Assembly: GCA_019096065.1 (NCBI GenBank)
Contig: JAGUCH010000005.1
Coordinates: forward strand, 5,704,001 to 5,768,000
Direction of reading: 5' to 3'
DNA length: 64,000 bases
Origin: Paracyclopina nana
Taxonomy: Eukaryota > Arthropoda > Copepoda > Cyclopoida > Cyclopettidae
The position numbers and the translations under genes are program-made. The notes beneath the pieces were generated by a model. It was not told where the DNA came from, made no database searches, and saw nothing but the letters and a program-made list of their open reading frames with translations. Of this stretch, positions 32,701 through 40,294 are shown piece by piece (position 1 is the first letter of the stretch; each line of letters starts with the position of its first letter).

Positions 32701-35700
32701 CTCGCAAGTATTCTCTACCCTGGATACGACGGGAGCCTTTCACCACGTTCCCGTGAGGGCCGAGGACATCCCGAAGACAGCATTCGCGGCCAATCACTCA
32801 ACGTACGCATTCGCCTACATGCCGTTCGGCCTCACCAACGCGCCCCGGACGTATGCGCGCCTCATCCAGCGGGTCTTGGAAGGGATCCCATACGACATTG
32901 CCTTGCCATACCTCGACGACGTGCTGATCCACAGCCGCGATGTAGAATCTCACTTCGGCCACCTGCAACGGGTACTGGACGCCCATCAACGGGCTGGCCT
33001 CAAACTGCAACCATCCAAATGCCACCTGTTCCGCCGTCGCATCACGTACCTGGGGCACGTCATCACTCCTGAGGGCCTCTCTGTGGTCCCCGAGTACATC
33101 GACGTGGTCAAGAAGTGGCCCCTGCCACGAACCCGGCGGCAGCTACGCATCTTCCTGGGAAAGTGCGGCTATTACCGGTCCTTCATCAAGGATTACCAGA
33201 AGGTCGCCAAGGCGTTGACGGACAAACTCAGCCGGGAAGAAGATGTTCCCGACACCGCCGAGTTCGAACCCCCGCTGGAATACGTTGCCGCTTTTGAGGA
33301 GCTTAAGAAGCGGCTGTGCATGGCGCCCATCCTGGCTTTCCCCGATTTTGAGAGCCCGCAGCCATTCATCCTGGATACCGACTGGAGCGGGGACAACCAG
33401 TGCGTGGGGGCCGTCCTGTCGCAAGTACAAGGGGGAAAGGAGCGAGTCATCCTCTTTGGGGCCAAGAAGCTGACCCGGAGCCAGGCTAACTACTCCGCCA
33501 CCCAAGGGGAACTCGCTGCCGTCATCATCTGGCTGCGCAAGTGGCGGTATTACCTCCAATATCGGCCTTTCATCCTCCGCACGGACCATGCCGCCCTGCA
33601 ATGGATTCGCACCATGGAGGAGCCCCGTAGCATGCTTGCCAGGTGGCTGGAGACCATCAGCCAGTTTGACTTCAAGGTCGTCCACCGGGCCGGAACCAAG
33701 CACGCCAACGCCGACGCCCTGAGTCGCGCCGAGCACGTCACCGACACCGAGGGCACGGACGTGTCCAATGAGAGCTGCGCGGGCGTCCAAGCGATGATAG
33801 CCTCGGCCGAGGCTGCCCTGGACATGGCCAACCCCGCCGAGTGGATCCAGGGGCAAACAGAGGACGAGGATTTGCAACTGGTGCGGCGACTGATCAGCCA
33901 GCAGAGCCGACCGAGCCCTGAGCACAAAGAGGCCGCCTCCCATCGAGGCAAGATCCTGCTGGGCCTCTTTGACAGCCTCTACCTGGATGATCAAGGTCTC
34001 CTTCGGTACAAGAAGGAAGAAGGACAAGGCCGAGAGGCTCGCCACCTGGTCGTGGTTCCTCGATCCTCGGAAGAAGGGCTAGTGAGGCACATTCACGAAA
34101 CCATGGGTCATCAGGGCAGAGACACCACTGTTGACCGGGTCTCCGCCGGTTCTACATGCCCAACGCCACCCGAGTTGCCGCGGAGGTCGTGGCCACCTGC
34201 CGCACCTGCCAGAAACATCAGCCGGAGACCGCGGACCAACGTCACTCACTACATTCTCACCGGGCGGGCTATCCCTGGCAAAGGGTTGCCATCGACTACG
34301 TGGGGCCCCTCAAGCCCCCTGTCGACGGACATCAGTACCTCTTCACCGTACGTGACCTCTTCAGCCGATGGATCGAGGCTTTCCCATGCGCCTCGGCCAA
34401 CGCTGACACCGCCGTGAGGTTCCTGACCTCAGAGATCATCCCGCGATATGGGCTAATGGAGAACCTCCATTCTGACCGAGGCACCCACTTCACCGCCGCC
34501 CTGTTCCAGCAAGTAGCCAAAGCACTAGGTGTCAGGCACTCTACCACGCCGGCCTACAACCCTAAGTCTAACTGGGTTGAACGGGCCCACCGGGACCTCA
34601 ACGGCCTCCTGGCCAAACTGGTCTGCGGGCGACCATCCCGCTGGAAGGAAGTACTGCCCGTCGCCCTGTTTATCATGCGCACCACCAAATGCCGCATGAC
34701 CGGCTACGCCCCGTATGAATTGCTATTTGGGCGGCCTGCCACCTCGCAACTGGACCTTCTGTTTGGAGACCCCCAACCACTTCTGAGAGAGGCCTCTGAG
34801 GCCGGGCAAGTTGCCCAGGCCCTCAAGGCTCGAATCCAGGCAGCCCATGAATGGGCCCGAAAGAACATGGCCACATCGATCCACCGACAAAGGATGGCCT
34901 ACCACAAGGACAAAACGACGTATGTCCCGGGGCAACAGGTGTGGCTGTACACGCCCACCGTGGCCCGCCACATCTCCAAGAAGCTCCAAACCTTCTGGTC
35001 AGGCCCCTGGACCATACTTAGGAAGGTCAACGACGTGACCTTCGAGATCTTGCCTGACCCCTCATGGATTCGAAAGAAGTCCGAGGTCGTCTCGATCGAC
35101 AGGCTCAAATTGTACCGGGCAACGGCGGAAGATGCCCACGATGGCAATGCCGGCAACCCGCCGCCAGCCAATGCAGATCTATCCATGCGAGGTGATGAGT
35201 TTGCTGAAGATGTTGCGCTCCCTTCCGATGATGAAGGCGACAGTGAGAACAACATCGAGCTCCCAACAACCGGCCACGGAACGGTATCAGCACCGTCACC
35301 TCGGGAAACACGGTACCGCAAACGTAGGACCCAGGCGGAAATGCTGCAACAAGAAACAGCAGATTTCCTGGGGGCCGAAGTTGAGGTTGCCCATGGAGCA
35401 TCATCTCCTGCAACCAGAACCAGATCACGCTCAGGCCAAAAATCAGATCAACCAGACCCAGAGCTACCTCCGCTGGCACCAATCAATATGCCGCCATACA
35501 GACCCCTGGTAGCACAGCCTACGGTCACGATGCCACAATTCAGGCCACTGCCTGAAATGAGCGATTCTGAGAATGATGATTTTGCTACACCAACAAATTC
35601 GAGCAGTGCTTCAAGCACAGAATAACAGACGAATGAGCAGCACAACAAAAAGACGGCCGCAAAATTTTGGGGGCCCCCCTAAGTATACTTTGAAAATTCT

Positions 35701-38700
35701 GCGGCTTGAAAGAAAGCGCAATTAATAAAGAAATAATAGCAGCACAAACCGGCAGGTGTACAATAATGAGGCAGCATGTCAACACGTTTCCTTTACTCTC
35801 TTTTCCAGAAGCAATGTACTTCACAATACTGATGACGTTCACACTACTACTCGAGGTGCCAAGCGCACAACCCCGGCCTCAACCTGCTCTACAGGAAGGA
35901 GGAGACGGACCACCTGAAGACCCGGCTGCCACCTTCACGGTGTTTGACTGCGAGTCACCAAAATCAACCCACGAGAGCGTCGACTTGAATGACCCGGACG
36001 AATGCGATGATATCGGCACCACCTATGAATCGGCTGTCAACATCACCGTGCAGGTGCTGCAGACTGCGACGACCAAACCCGTCGCCGCCCACCGTTGCCA
36101 CGTGACCCTGACCCGCGAAGTGACCAGATGCGGGTTCGACAGCGTCAGCTATGGGACCCAGATCGTTGCTTACCACCAGCCCTATACCGTGTCGCCCCAG
36201 GCCTGCCGCAAGGCGGTGGAACGGGGCTACCTGATCGTCGAGGGCCAACGGGTGAATGTGACCCTCAACGTGCCCGCCAACCTGGCTTACTTCTCTCGAG
36301 GAGGTCTTGACGGAGACCACCGATGCAGGACCATGTCATTCAGCCACAACGGTGTCATGTATCACCGCTCTTACGAGCAGACCCGGATCGACGCCCTTGT
36401 CACCGCTGTCTATGGAAAACTGCACACCAGCTCTGGACGAGTGGTGTTCGATAATCACATCGTGGCCAACTACCGGGACAAGATCGTCCACGACACGCTC
36501 GAAGGCACCATGGTATGGGAAGCTCATGACACCACCTGCATGGAAGAGACCTCTGAGGTCTATCAAGGGCCCGCTTCGCTATACCCGCACCAGAACTCCA
36601 CCATGCTAGGTCAGGTGGGGGATCTGCTCCTGATTGCCCGCGAAGAGGAATCCAGGTACGCAGGATTTGTCCTTAAGGGGGTCCAGTCGACCTGCCAGCG
36701 GCGGGTCTTCCGGACTCAGCTGAGGGACTTTGCAGTCGTCCTTCTCCGCCCGGGCGAGGCTCCCATCGCCGCGTCGACCCACCTGACGGAAGAGGTCCAC
36801 CACGCTCACGTGCAAACCCAACTGGCTTTCCTGCACGCCGAGCACGCCCTGCATCTCGACGACCGGTTCAAATTCCTGCAGGACCTCATCTGCAAGAATG
36901 AGCGGAGCATCCTGCACACCAAGCTGCAGGACATGGCCAGCGGTGGGTCCTCCTACGCCACGCTTGACTCCCACGGGCCCGGCCATTTGGTCACCCGGGC
37001 TGGGGCGGTCGCCTACATCACCAGCTGCTACCCGATGCAGGCCATGACGCGTGCCTTCCCTAACTGCACGCAGGAGATCCCCGTGTTGGTCGGGAACCAC
37101 TCCCGGTTCGCGGATCCCCTCTCCTTCATCTTGGTGGACCGGCCCAGCATCATACCCTGCGACGCCATCACGCCTGTGAAGTGGAGGATCCAGGGACACT
37201 GGATGTGTGCTACTCCTAGCATCCACTCCTGCACGCCGCCATCGCAATTGGACCCCACCTCCGATCGACAACATGGACGCCCCTACGAGATCGGTCGGGG
37301 CCTAGGAGGTGGTATCTACTCCGCCCAGCAGCAGGCCGAGCACGCCCTCTACCTGCAGCTGTACCACGCGCGCGAGGCCGTGGTCACCACTCTGACGTCC
37401 AACGTCCTGAGGAACAGCTTCGCACGCGGATCGGGGGCCACCACCCTCTGGTCCGAGGACGACATCGACATGATGGTTGACCAGGTGGGCAACGCCCTCA
37501 TCCCCTTCTTTTCGACCGTGGGGAAATACTGGAGCTACATGACCGGAGGTTTGGTGATCCTGGGCCTCATCAAGATCATCCTAGGCTCTATCATCCGTAT
37601 GATTATCCTGTATCGCCGCCGGGGACTGGGGTGGTGGTTGATGTATGGCCTGTGGCACACTGCCTTCATGGCTGTCGAACTCCCCTGGCGCATGGTAGCC
37701 AACCTGGGTAACGACGGACCCTTGTTCCCTGGCGACGACGATGAGGATGATGGCCACCCGGATTTCCGGCGCCGACCTCGCTGGAAGCGAGACCACCGAG
37801 AACGAGCGGCCACCGAGCTCAGTGACTTCACTGTGCAAGATGGTTCGGAAACGGGAGAGAAAGACCCTTTGGATGCTCCAGACAAGTCGACATCGCCCCT
37901 CAAGGCTCTCCGCCGGTGGACGCGGCCCGACAAGGAGACCCAAGCATATCAGGACCTCCAAGCCCAGATCCGTACGATTCACCAGCAATACACGGATCTA
38001 TACGGGGTCCTTCAGCAGACCCTTCCCCAGGCACGCATGGTTGACGCGAATGGGACCCAGCCCAGCGCTCCCGCCATGGAGGGTCCCCCTCGAGGCTCCC
38101 TGCTAGACCTGACTCAATCCGTCACTGCGAGGACACAGTAACCTTCTAGCGTGGGGTGATGTAGCAGGGAGCGTGTCGGCCTACGGGTCGACCGCTCGCT
38201 GCGCGCGCTCGCCTCGGGCGCGCGGTAGTATAACGAGTAGTATAGTGTGATCATCAGTAAAGGAAATAAATTCACCGCATTGACACGTGTTGTCTGCGGC
38301 CCAAAGACTGACCTCTGCTAGCCTCCAGGCCCGTCCCCGCTTGACGTAGCCTAGATACGAGTAGTGGCTTGATAAGTCACAGTAGTATATCTCGACCTAC
38401 TACACTTTCACCATTTTCAATGCACTTTCTTCCATGTTTCAGCCTTGCAAACTCAGCTGATAGCCAAGAGTCAGGAAAATCAGGAGGAGCAGAAACTTTT
38501 GAGGGAAACTATAGGCAAACTTGAAGAGCAATTAAGGCTGAAAGAGGCCGAGTTTCAGACGCGAGAAGTTAATTTGAAGCGACAGGAAAATGCGCTAGAT
38601 GAACACCGTAGAAAATTTGATACGGAAAAGGAAATCACGTTGGCAAGCCTCAGGGAGGACGAAATGAGGCTACGAGTAAGGAAGTTGTATTCTACCATCT

Positions 38701-39775
38701 CATACCATCTCCAATTTTTCTGCTTCCCTTTGAAAAGGACGAGAAAACGGCATTGGAAGAGGAAAGACGCCAACTGCACAAGGCCGTCGAAAAGGAGCAC
38801 AACTTCATCGTGGCTGAGAAGGCCAGGCTAAAAATTGAGAAAAGGCTGGGCCCTCACAATAATGCGCTGTCTCGTGACATTCAAGCCAGTAATTATCCTA
38901 ATGCCAACATCAACCTACACGAGGTAAAAAATCCCTTTAAAACGTAAGGAATGTGTTTTTTCAGCACGTGTACAATGCAGTTGTGGCCTTCAAAGCCTTT
39001 TACAGTTTGATCTATTTTTAATGGAGTGCTGATAGGCACTCTAAATAGTCCTATATAAAGTAGCCTCAAATGCAAAATGGAGCTCTTGCACAATTGCAGA
39101 GGGAAATGGAGGCCATGATCAAGGCCATTGAAGTGGAAAAACAACGAGTGGCCAAGGAGTGGGATGCCGTTTCCGAGGCCAAATCCCAAATGACAAGCAA
39201 AAAGCAGAGGCTCCGCGAGGATCAAAGGCTGATTGAAGAGACCTTACGCAAGCTTGCCATCGTTGACAGCCGTTTAGACAAGAAGCTGAGCAAGTTCGAC
39301 AGCCTCGTCGAGGCCGTAGGACGTACTCGAACCGAGTGCAAGAGCATGATCGACGAATGTCAAGCCATTGAGGCTGCCAGAGGCAAAGCGATAGCCGAGG
39401 CCAAATCCGAGGCTGTTGAGCGCCTCGAGGCTGTTGAGCGCGAGGCCCAGCGATTGGAGGCCATCCGAGAGGCCGCTAATAAGGAGCGTCGGAGGCTGCT
39501 TCATACGCGAACGGCCATTTTGTGCACACGTTGCCAAAAGCCTCTCATGATTGAGGCCGGTGGGGAAAGGGAACTATCTAACCTTGGGCTACGCACAGCT
39601 GGTGACGGAGAAACGGTACATGACATGAGCAAGCAATTTAAATAGATTCTAATCAATCTATTTTCAGCTGTCTTCCTCGCTGCACCAGCTCGCAAGTTTA
39701 AGGAAGGATGCGCAACGTGACCAAGATTACCTCGCGCGCGAGGCTTATTATCTGCAGCATTTGGCAACGCTCTAA
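26710..39775 (+). CDS. FBF1: FBF1 (Fas-binding factor 1), ciliary transition-fibre protein
   Basis: FBF1 sits on the distal appendages/transition fibres of basal bodies and gates entry into cilia. Exons: 26710-26841, 26897-26998, 27206-27269, 27313-27562, 27630-28199, 28256-28858, 28934-29073, 38443-38675, 38738-38923, 39100-39615 and 39668-39775, phase-consistent, about 967 residues. The N-terminal third is disordered with family-like short motifs (DPLLDLLGEGE, LFAGLGG, EFVLDDKYKRAE). From residue about 370 to the end it is coiled coil, including KAIDALLHQM...LRQGLEDRLS, which matches the FBF1 HTRSLNSIIHQM region. It ends with QDYLAREAYYLQHL, parallel to the conserved FBF1 C-terminus. Two introns are only 55-56 bp. 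Intron 7 holds a 9.2-kb LTR retrotransposon in sense orientation; without it the intron would be about 125 bp, so the gene may still be spliced normally. I chose the ATG at 26710 by Kozak context and the conserved acidic start; other starts are possible. Confidence 0.88.
29164..29408 (+). repeat. 5' LTR
   Basis: 245 bp, TG...CA with a 5-bp inverted terminus. A TATA-like TATAA (29233) is followed 27 bases later by an initiator TCAGTA (29258-29263), and AATAAA occurs at 29269-29274. This suggests U3 to about 29259 and R starting at about 29260. A possible primer-binding site begins TGGCGCGGGT at 29411; the matching tRNA is not identified. Confidence 0.93.
29761..30253 (+). other. Structured leader with tandem stem-closed modules
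   Basis: Three diverged modules follow each other: 29761-29851, 29886-29980 and 30026-30108. Each is closed by a stem whose sequence differs but still pairs (7 bp CCGTGAG/CTCACGG; 9 bp GTTATGGGG/CCCCATGAC with one G-T pair; 13 bp perfect, 30026-30038 with 30096-30108). Modules 1 and 2 share GGCCGAATGGTC, close to a tRNA D-arm/A-box, and all share an internal CAAATCATT or related GGATTCC segment. A fourth pairing, CACCAGCGTGG at 30146 with CCACGCTGGTG at 30243, closes the next stretch. The function is unknown; packaging, translation control or a tRNA-derived origin are possibilities. Confidence 0.55.
30234..30270 (+). promoter_or_regulatory. Candidate internal core promoter upstream of gag
   Basis: TATATAA at 30234-30240 and an arthropod-type initiator TCAGTT at 30265-30270. 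The putative +1 A at 30267 is 33 bases from the TATA start, and the gag ATG lies 69 bases downstream of it. The spacing is canonical, but such pairs also arise by chance, and the LTR has its own TATA/initiator. Confidence 0.3.
30336..31386 (+). CDS. gag: Gag polyprotein (start codon split off by a 61-bp intron)
   Basis: Structural protein of the element. The long open frame has no ATG upstream. However ACCACCATG at 30330-30338 is followed at once by a donor (GTAATT), and an acceptor (CACGCATAG) ends at 30399. Joining 30336-30338 to 30400-31386 gives an in-frame start, MAQPPQDIAAAV, and a 329-residue protein. It carries a helical capsid-like region, one CCHC zinc knuckle (CYGCGGYGHLKAQC, nucleocapsid) and an RGG-rich basic tail. 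If the intron is not used, a GTG at 30430 is the next candidate, which I consider less likely. The end overlaps a -1 frameshift signal. Confidence 0.8.
31362..31395 (+). promoter_or_regulatory. -1 programmed ribosomal frameshift signal at gag end
   Basis: The slippery heptamer AAAAAAC (31362-31368) is in the correct gag phase (A AAA AAC). A 7-base spacer follows, then an 8-bp perfect hairpin GCCGGTCC (31376-31383) with GGACCGGC (31388-31395). The gag stop codon TAA (31384-31386) sits in the four-base loop. A -1 slip enters the frame of the protease, which stays open from there to 31694. All parts are directly visible; activity is inferred. Confidence 0.8.
31369..31697 (+). CDS. pol: Retropepsin-like protease region (pol part 1)
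   Basis: Aspartic protease that would cleave the polyproteins. It lies in the -1 frame relative to gag and would be read through the frameshift signal rather than from its own ATG (the first ATG is at 31401). The catalytic motif ALIDSGNTW is visible, with Asp-Ser-Gly at 31542-31550. The frame closes with TGA at 31695-31697. The continuation expected for this protease/RT linker appears in the next -1 frame, so a one-base frame change lies near 31680-31692. Confidence 0.75.
31698..34140 (+). CDS. pol: Reverse transcriptase and RNase H (pol part 2)
   Basis: Copies the element RNA into DNA. The frame is open from 31556, but only sequence from about 31690 resembles pol. Motifs include WCVDYRALNKVT, FSTLDTTGAFHHVPV, the active site YLDD (32909-32920), then RNase H with FILDTDWSG, GELAAV and LRTDHAALQW in order. 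The start of the integrase zinc-binding domain (HETMGHQG) is still in this frame. Homology then moves to another frame near 34136-34144, after which this frame runs on to 34417 without meaning. Confidence 0.88.
34141..35625 (+). CDS. pol: Integrase (pol part 3)
   Basis: Inserts the cDNA into the genome. It continues in a frame net -1 to the RT. Visible: CRTCQKHQ (second half of the HHCC zinc finger), catalytic Asp in VAIDYVG, Asp in LHSDRGTHF and Glu in NWVERAHR (D,D-35-E type), then a GPY/F-like C-terminal module. A long acidic, Ser/Pro-rich tail of about 170 residues follows and resembles no domain I know; no chromodomain is evident. In-frame stop at 34132-34134 upstream shows that this part cannot be a free-standing extension of the earlier frame. 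Confidence 0.87.
   Translation, partial: LRRFYMPNATRVAAEVVATCRTCQKHQPETADQRHSLHSHRAGYPWQRVAIDYVGPLKPPVDGHQYLFTVRDLFSRWIEAFPCASANADTAVRFLTSEIIPRYGLMENLHSDRGTHFTAALFQQVAKALGVRHSTTPAYNPKSNWVERAHRDLNGLLAKLVCGRPSRWKEVLPVALFIMRTTKCRMTGYAPYELLFGRPATSQLDLLFGDPQPLLREASEAGQVAQALKARIQAAHEWARKNMATSIHRQRMAYHKDKTTYVPGQQVWLYTPTVARHISKKLQTFWSGPWTILRKVNDVTFEILPDPSWIRKKSEVVSIDRLKLYRATAEDAHDGNAGNPPPANADLSMRGDEFAEDVALPSDDEGDSENNIELPTTGHGTVSAPSPRETRYRKRRTQAEMLQQETADFLGAEVEVAHGASSPATRTRSRSGQKSDQPDPELPPLAPINMPPYRPLVAQPTVTMPQFRPLPEMSDSENDDFATPTNSSSASSTE
35626..35813 (+). other. pol-env spacer with env splice acceptor
   Basis: The spacer holds a strong acceptor, CTTTACTCTCTTTTCCAG, ending at 35808 and five bases before the env ATG at 35814. 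This suggests env is made from a spliced subgenomic mRNA. Using the donor behind the gag ATG would leave that ATG out of frame with env, so translation would start at 35814 or another donor is used. Confidence 0.55.
35814..38141 (+). CDS. env: Env-like membrane glycoprotein
   Basis: A 775-residue predicted surface glycoprotein of the element. It has an N-terminal signal peptide (hydrophobic run ending VPSAQ), a cysteine-rich ectodomain of about 550 residues with several N-x-S/T sites, a transmembrane region around 37540-37610 (GGLVILGLIKIILG), a second hydrophobic patch and a long charged cytoplasmic tail of about 150 residues. An early TVFDCESP...DECDD motif reminds me of glycoproteins carried by other invertebrate retroelements and chuvirus-like viruses, but this is from memory and weak. 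No furin-type site or fusion peptide could be assigned. The reading frame is intact, unlike pol. Confidence 0.75.
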   Translation: MYFTILMTFTLLLEVPSAQPRPQPALQEGGDGPPEDPAATFTVFDCESPKSTHESVDLNDPDECDDIGTTYESAVNITVQVLQTATTKPVAAHRCHVTLTREVTRCGFDSVSYGTQIVAYHQPYTVSPQACRKAVERGYLIVEGQRVNVTLNVPANLAYFSRGGLDGDHRCRTMSFSHNGVMYHRSYEQTRIDALVTAVYGKLHTSSGRVVFDNHIVANYRDKIVHDTLEGTMVWEAHDTTCMEETSEVYQGPASLYPHQNSTMLGQVGDLLLIAREEESRYAGFVLKGVQSTCQRRVFRTQLRDFAVVLLRPGEAPIAASTHLTEEVHHAHVQTQLAFLHAEHALHLDDRFKFLQDLICKNERSILHTKLQDMASGGSSYATLDSHGPGHLVTRAGAVAYITSCYPMQAMTRAFPNCTQEIPVLVGNHSRFADPLSFILVDRPSIIPCDAITPVKWRIQGHWMCATPSIHSCTPPSQLDPTSDRQHGRPYEIGRGLGGGIYSAQQQAEHALYLQLYHAREAVVTTLTSNVLRNSFARGSGATTLWSEDDIDMMVDQVGNALIPFFSTVGKYWSYMTGGLVILGLIKIILGSIIRMIILYRRRGLGWWLMYGLWHTAFMAVELPWRMVANLGNDGPLFPGDDDEDDGHPDFRRRPRWKRDHRERAATELSDFTVQDGSETGEKDPLDAPDKSTSPLKALRRWTRPDKETQAYQDLQAQIRTIHQQYTDLYGVLQQTLPQARMVDANGTQPSAPAMEGPPRGSLLDLTQSVTARTQ
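38160..38404 (+). repeat. 3' LTR
   Basis: 245 bp, with no difference from the 5' LTR that I can see. The sequence before it (GCGTGGGGTGA, 38149-38159) is the likely polypurine tract, though short. Only 38 bp separate its end from FBF1 exon 8 (38443), so the exon's acceptor lies just downstream of the element's own poly(A) signal. Confidence 0.93.
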
Positions 39776-39808
39776 CATATGATCATATATACCAAGTACC
39801 TACATCAT

Positions 39809-39814
39809 AATAAA
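39809..39814 (+). terminator. Poly(A) signal of FBF1
   Basis: AATAAA, 34 bases after the FBF1 stop codon. Confidence 0.6.
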
Positions 39815-40294
39815 CTGCCCCCCTATAATCAATATGGCAGCATAATGCTCATCATATGAACGCGCGAATCTGCACGGAGACACAAGAGAGCCTTGCTACT
39901 ATTAACATGTGTGACGTGTCCCAGTCCGGCTTTCGTAGTTTTGGTTCACATTATCGATCGGTCAGAAAACGAACATGGGGAAAGCGGGCGCGTACACGCG
40001 TGGGCTTTCTCAGAGAAAGCTGGGGCCTCTGCAGCACTGTAGTAGCGCCAGGGCAGCCTCGGCGGAGGCCCCTCTCGCACACACACTCTCACACACACAA
40101 CAGAGGAGAAAGACCCAGTTGAGAAGCGTCCACATAGCGCTCAATGTGACCATCACACAGCATCAGTATTCCGGAGAGGCTGCAACAGCAGCTTCAGCGG
40201 CGACAGCAGCAGTAGCTTCAGCGGCATTATTATTCCCAACCTTGATCTCGCTTGACCTCGAGGGTGATGTGGGCCTCTGATCACCGGGTTGGAC

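Larger units (their letters stand above)
29164..38404 (+). mobile_element. Ty3/gypsy-type LTR retrotransposon with env
   Basis: A complete 9,241-bp element in intron 7 of FBF1, in the same orientation as the gene. Two 245-bp LTRs (TGTAG...CTACA ends) that I cannot tell apart by eye are flanked by a 4-bp duplication CTTT (29160-29163 and 38405-38408). Order: LTR, about 0.93-kb leader, gag, protease, reverse transcriptase-RNase H, integrase, env-like gene, LTR. The RT before integrase order places it in Ty3/gypsy. LTR identity implies recent insertion. Pol contains two net -1 frame changes, so the copy is either disabled or has base-level assembly errors. Confidence 0.95.

Noticed and set aside
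33143-34045. 300-codon open frame antisense to reverse transcriptase
   Set aside because: Shadow of the GC-rich pol coding sequence; no start context or domain.
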